A DNA stretch of 17,645 bases from NCBI GenBank assembly GCA_018894595.1, contig JAHIPN010000345.1, positions 1 to 17,645 of the forward strand. Reading direction: 5' to 3'. The DNA comes from a bacterium (GTDB taxonomy: Bacteria; Atribacterota; JS1; SB-45; 34-128). Position numbers and translations under genes: made by a program. Under the pieces are notes generated by a model. The model did no database searches. It worked only from the letters and a program-made list of their open reading frames with translations, and had not been told where the DNA came from. Shown here one piece after another: positions 16,161-17,645 of the stretch. Positions within the stretch are counted from its first letter, which is position 1, and each line of letters opens with the position of its first letter.

Positions 16161-17204
16161 TTATGTCATTGGTTTTTTGTAAAATTCTATGTGAAAAAAT
16201 AATAGAAAAGGGATCAAAATTATAAAATTTCTAGTTTCATTTATTGTACCAAATATAAAAATAGAACATAATATACATATAAATAATATAAAAGCTTTGA
16301 AGTGTAATTCTTTAAATTTAGGTAAGTTAATGAGAAAAAATATAATAACACCAAATATAAAAATAGAATTTATTATTTCTAAGGATGTAATATTCCATAT
16401 AAAAAGATGTTTTAAGTTAGATAATAAATAAAAATGATTACCCAAATATTTATGCGCCAAATCATTTCCAATACCTGGAATCAATGATTCAATAAAAAGA
16501 TAATCTCGGATAATTTTAGTATATATAGATCCTATTACTAGTAATAGTACGCCAGTTTTAAATTTCATTTTATCGCTTAAAAGCAGACTAACGCTTTGAA
16601 TATTTCTAAGATTATTAAAATTAAAACGATATGAATCTATAATAAGATATAAAGCTATAAAAAGAGCGCTTTCCCTATTAATGATTTCAATAAAGAATAG
16701 AATAATAAAAAATAATGTTGAGCGCTTTTCAAATATTGCCCAAACAAAAAAAGTAAAAACTATAATATCAATATAGTCCCATGTATAAGACCAATAATGT
16801 TGCATGCCAATAAGTATAAATGAAAAAAAGATTATATATCTAAATGATAGTTCATAAGATTTTTTCGTTTGCGAGAGTAGCATAAAATATAAGCTTAGAT
16901 TTTGAATAAAAATCATTAATAAATTAAATATTTTTAATGATTTATTAAATGTAAATCCAAATTGTGATATAAAATATACAATATATGGACCAAGTAAACG
17001 ATTTGAATAAGCTCGCCAGTGTGGCTTCCCAATTATAACTCCATATGCGGCATCAGATAGATCATTAATATTGGGAGCATGAATTAAATTTAATATTTTA
17101 AAGACTACCAGAGAAAGAAATAGAGTAAAAAATAAATAAATTATAAATTTATATTTATAAAAATAAAAATTTAATTTTTCAGATAACTTATAAAATATTT
17201 CCAT
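16161..17204 (-). CDS. Polytopic membrane protein, possible GT-C or EpsG-like glycan protein
   Basis: The protein has 347 residues with about nine or ten hydrophobic segments, beginning after a basic N-terminus (first helix near 19-38). A loop near residues 45-72 holds HAPNINDLSDAAYG and RAYSNRLLGPYIVYF. Other polar points between helices are WSYTWDYIDI, INRESALF and, near the C-terminus, GTINETRNFIILIPFLLFF. Acidic and arginine residues at helix ends and a glutamate-arginine pair near the last helix resemble GT-C glycosyltransferases or EpsG-like proteins, but I do not recognise the family firmly. A role in glycan assembly is inferred from location. The ATG at 17204 has GAGGAG 8 bases upstream. 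The gene is extremely AT-rich (15-17% GC in lines I counted), unlike the wzx-wzy block, which suggests a different origin. Confidence 0.7.
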   Translation of the reverse strand: MEIFYKLSEKLNFYFYKYKFIIYLFFTLFLSLVVFKILNLIHAPNINDLSDAAYGVIIGKPHWRAYSNRLLGPYIVYFISQFGFTFNKSLKIFNLLMIFIQNLSLYFMLLSQTKKSYELSFRYIIFFSFILIGMQHYWSYTWDYIDIIVFTFFVWAIFEKRSTLFFIILFFIEIINRESALFIALYLIIDSYRFNFNNLRNIQSVSLLLSDKMKFKTGVLLLVIGSIYTKIIRDYLFIESLIPGIGNDLAHKYLGNHFYLLSNLKHLFIWNITSLEIINSIFIFGVIIFFLINLPKFKELHFKAFILFICILCSIFIFGTINETRNFIILIPFLLFFHIEFYKKPMT

Positions 17205-17288
17205 AAAACAATCTCCTCATTACGCATGTAATAAATTTAACTTACTGTATATGTTGTTAAGAAAAATTTATATTTACAAATAATACAA

Positions 17289-17645
17289 TTAAATTATATT
17301 TTTTAATACTAATCCTATAATTATACCTAAAATCAATCCTCCAATTATTTCAACCCATGAATGGCCTATTTTTTCTCTCTGTTTTGTAAAAGACTCTTTA
17401 GTATTTGTTCTTTCTTTATTTGTAATTGTATTAAGTATTTTTGCATGCTTCCCAACTTCTCTTCTTAAATCCGTTGCATTCATAATTACTATTATCATAA
17501 TGGCTACCGCTAATCCAAATATTGGACTGGTAAACCCTTCCTTTAATCCTATTAATACAGTGGGAGTGGTTATAACAGTAGTATGTGTACTTGGAAAACC
17601 ACCTGTGCCAATATGTTCTTTTGCTTTTCCTTCATAACGAAAATA
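17289..17645 (-). CDS. Divergent PAP2-family (DUF212, YuiD-like) membrane protein, partial
   Basis: The frame enters open from the right window edge and ends at 17289, giving 118 residues; the N-terminal part is outside. HIGTGGFPSTHTTVITTP is the phosphatase-like signature of the DUF212 group (acid phosphatase/vanadium haloperoxidase related). NATDLRREVGKHAKILN and REKIGHSWVEIIGGLILGI follow in the normal order, with the final GxxxG-type helix near the end. The family is about 150 residues long, so only about 30 are missing. Its function is not well established; a lipid-phosphate or polyprenyl-pyrophosphate phosphatase role is sometimes suspected, and would fit beside a lipid-carrier glycan pathway, but this is inference. 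It lies 84 bases upstream of the membrane-protein gene and may be a conserved flank of the variable locus. Confidence 0.88.
   Translation of the reverse strand, partial: YFRYEGKAKEHIGTGGFPSTHTTVITTPTVLIGLKEGFTSPIFGLAVAIMIIVIMNATDLRREVGKHAKILNTITNKERTNTKESFTKQREKIGHSWVEIIGGLILGIIIGLVLKNII

Overview
The window is an AT-rich stretch of a surface-polysaccharide (O-antigen, capsule or exopolysaccharide) locus. Every gene I can support lies on the minus strand, so transcription runs from the right edge (17645) to the left edge (1). Strong AGGAGG-type ribosome binding sites, a TATAAT -10 box, a DUF212 (PAP2-like) gene and Wzx/Wzy-type genes indicate a low-GC bacterium. A diderm Firmicute-like lineage or a similar anaerobe is possible, but the sequence does not fix the taxon. 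I see no rRNA, tRNA, CRISPR array, intact transposase or defence system.

Layout in the direction of transcription. (1) 17645-17289 is the 3' part of a DUF212 phosphatase-like membrane protein. (2) 17204-16161 is a very AT-rich polytopic membrane protein, possibly a GT-C glycosyltransferase or EpsG-like protein. (3) 15862-15635 is a small chimeric relic: the first codons of a second gmd joined in frame to the last part of a UDP-sugar dehydrogenase. (4) After a TATAAT promoter near 15510, 15477-6499 is a tightly coupled run: gmd, rmd, wzx flippase, a methyltransferase, a GT4, a Wzy-like polymerase and two more GT4 genes. (5) 6404-3344 alternates relics with intact genes: a GT4::GT2 hybrid pseudogene, an intact GT4, a methyltransferase, and a GT4 pseudogene with a large internal deletion. 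(6) 3119-2148 is a UDP-glucuronate-4-epimerase-like enzyme and 2091-907 is another GT4. (7) 821-648 is an epimerase N-terminal fragment, and 610-1 is a phosphoglycosyltransferase related to archaeal/eukaryotic ALG7/AglH, cut by the window edge.

How the genes work together (inference from families): Gmd and Rmd convert GDP-D-mannose to GDP-D-rhamnose. The membrane phosphotransferase may load the first sugar phosphate onto a polyprenyl carrier. The GT4 enzymes add mannose/rhamnose-type residues, the methyltransferases may modify the glycan, Wzx flips the repeat unit and Wzy polymerises it. The most informative signal is decay and recombination: four broken or fused sugar-gene relics lie among intact genes, and base composition differs sharply between neighbouring blocks. 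This fits repeated cassette exchange at a variable glycan locus. I do not see a clearly undescribed system here.
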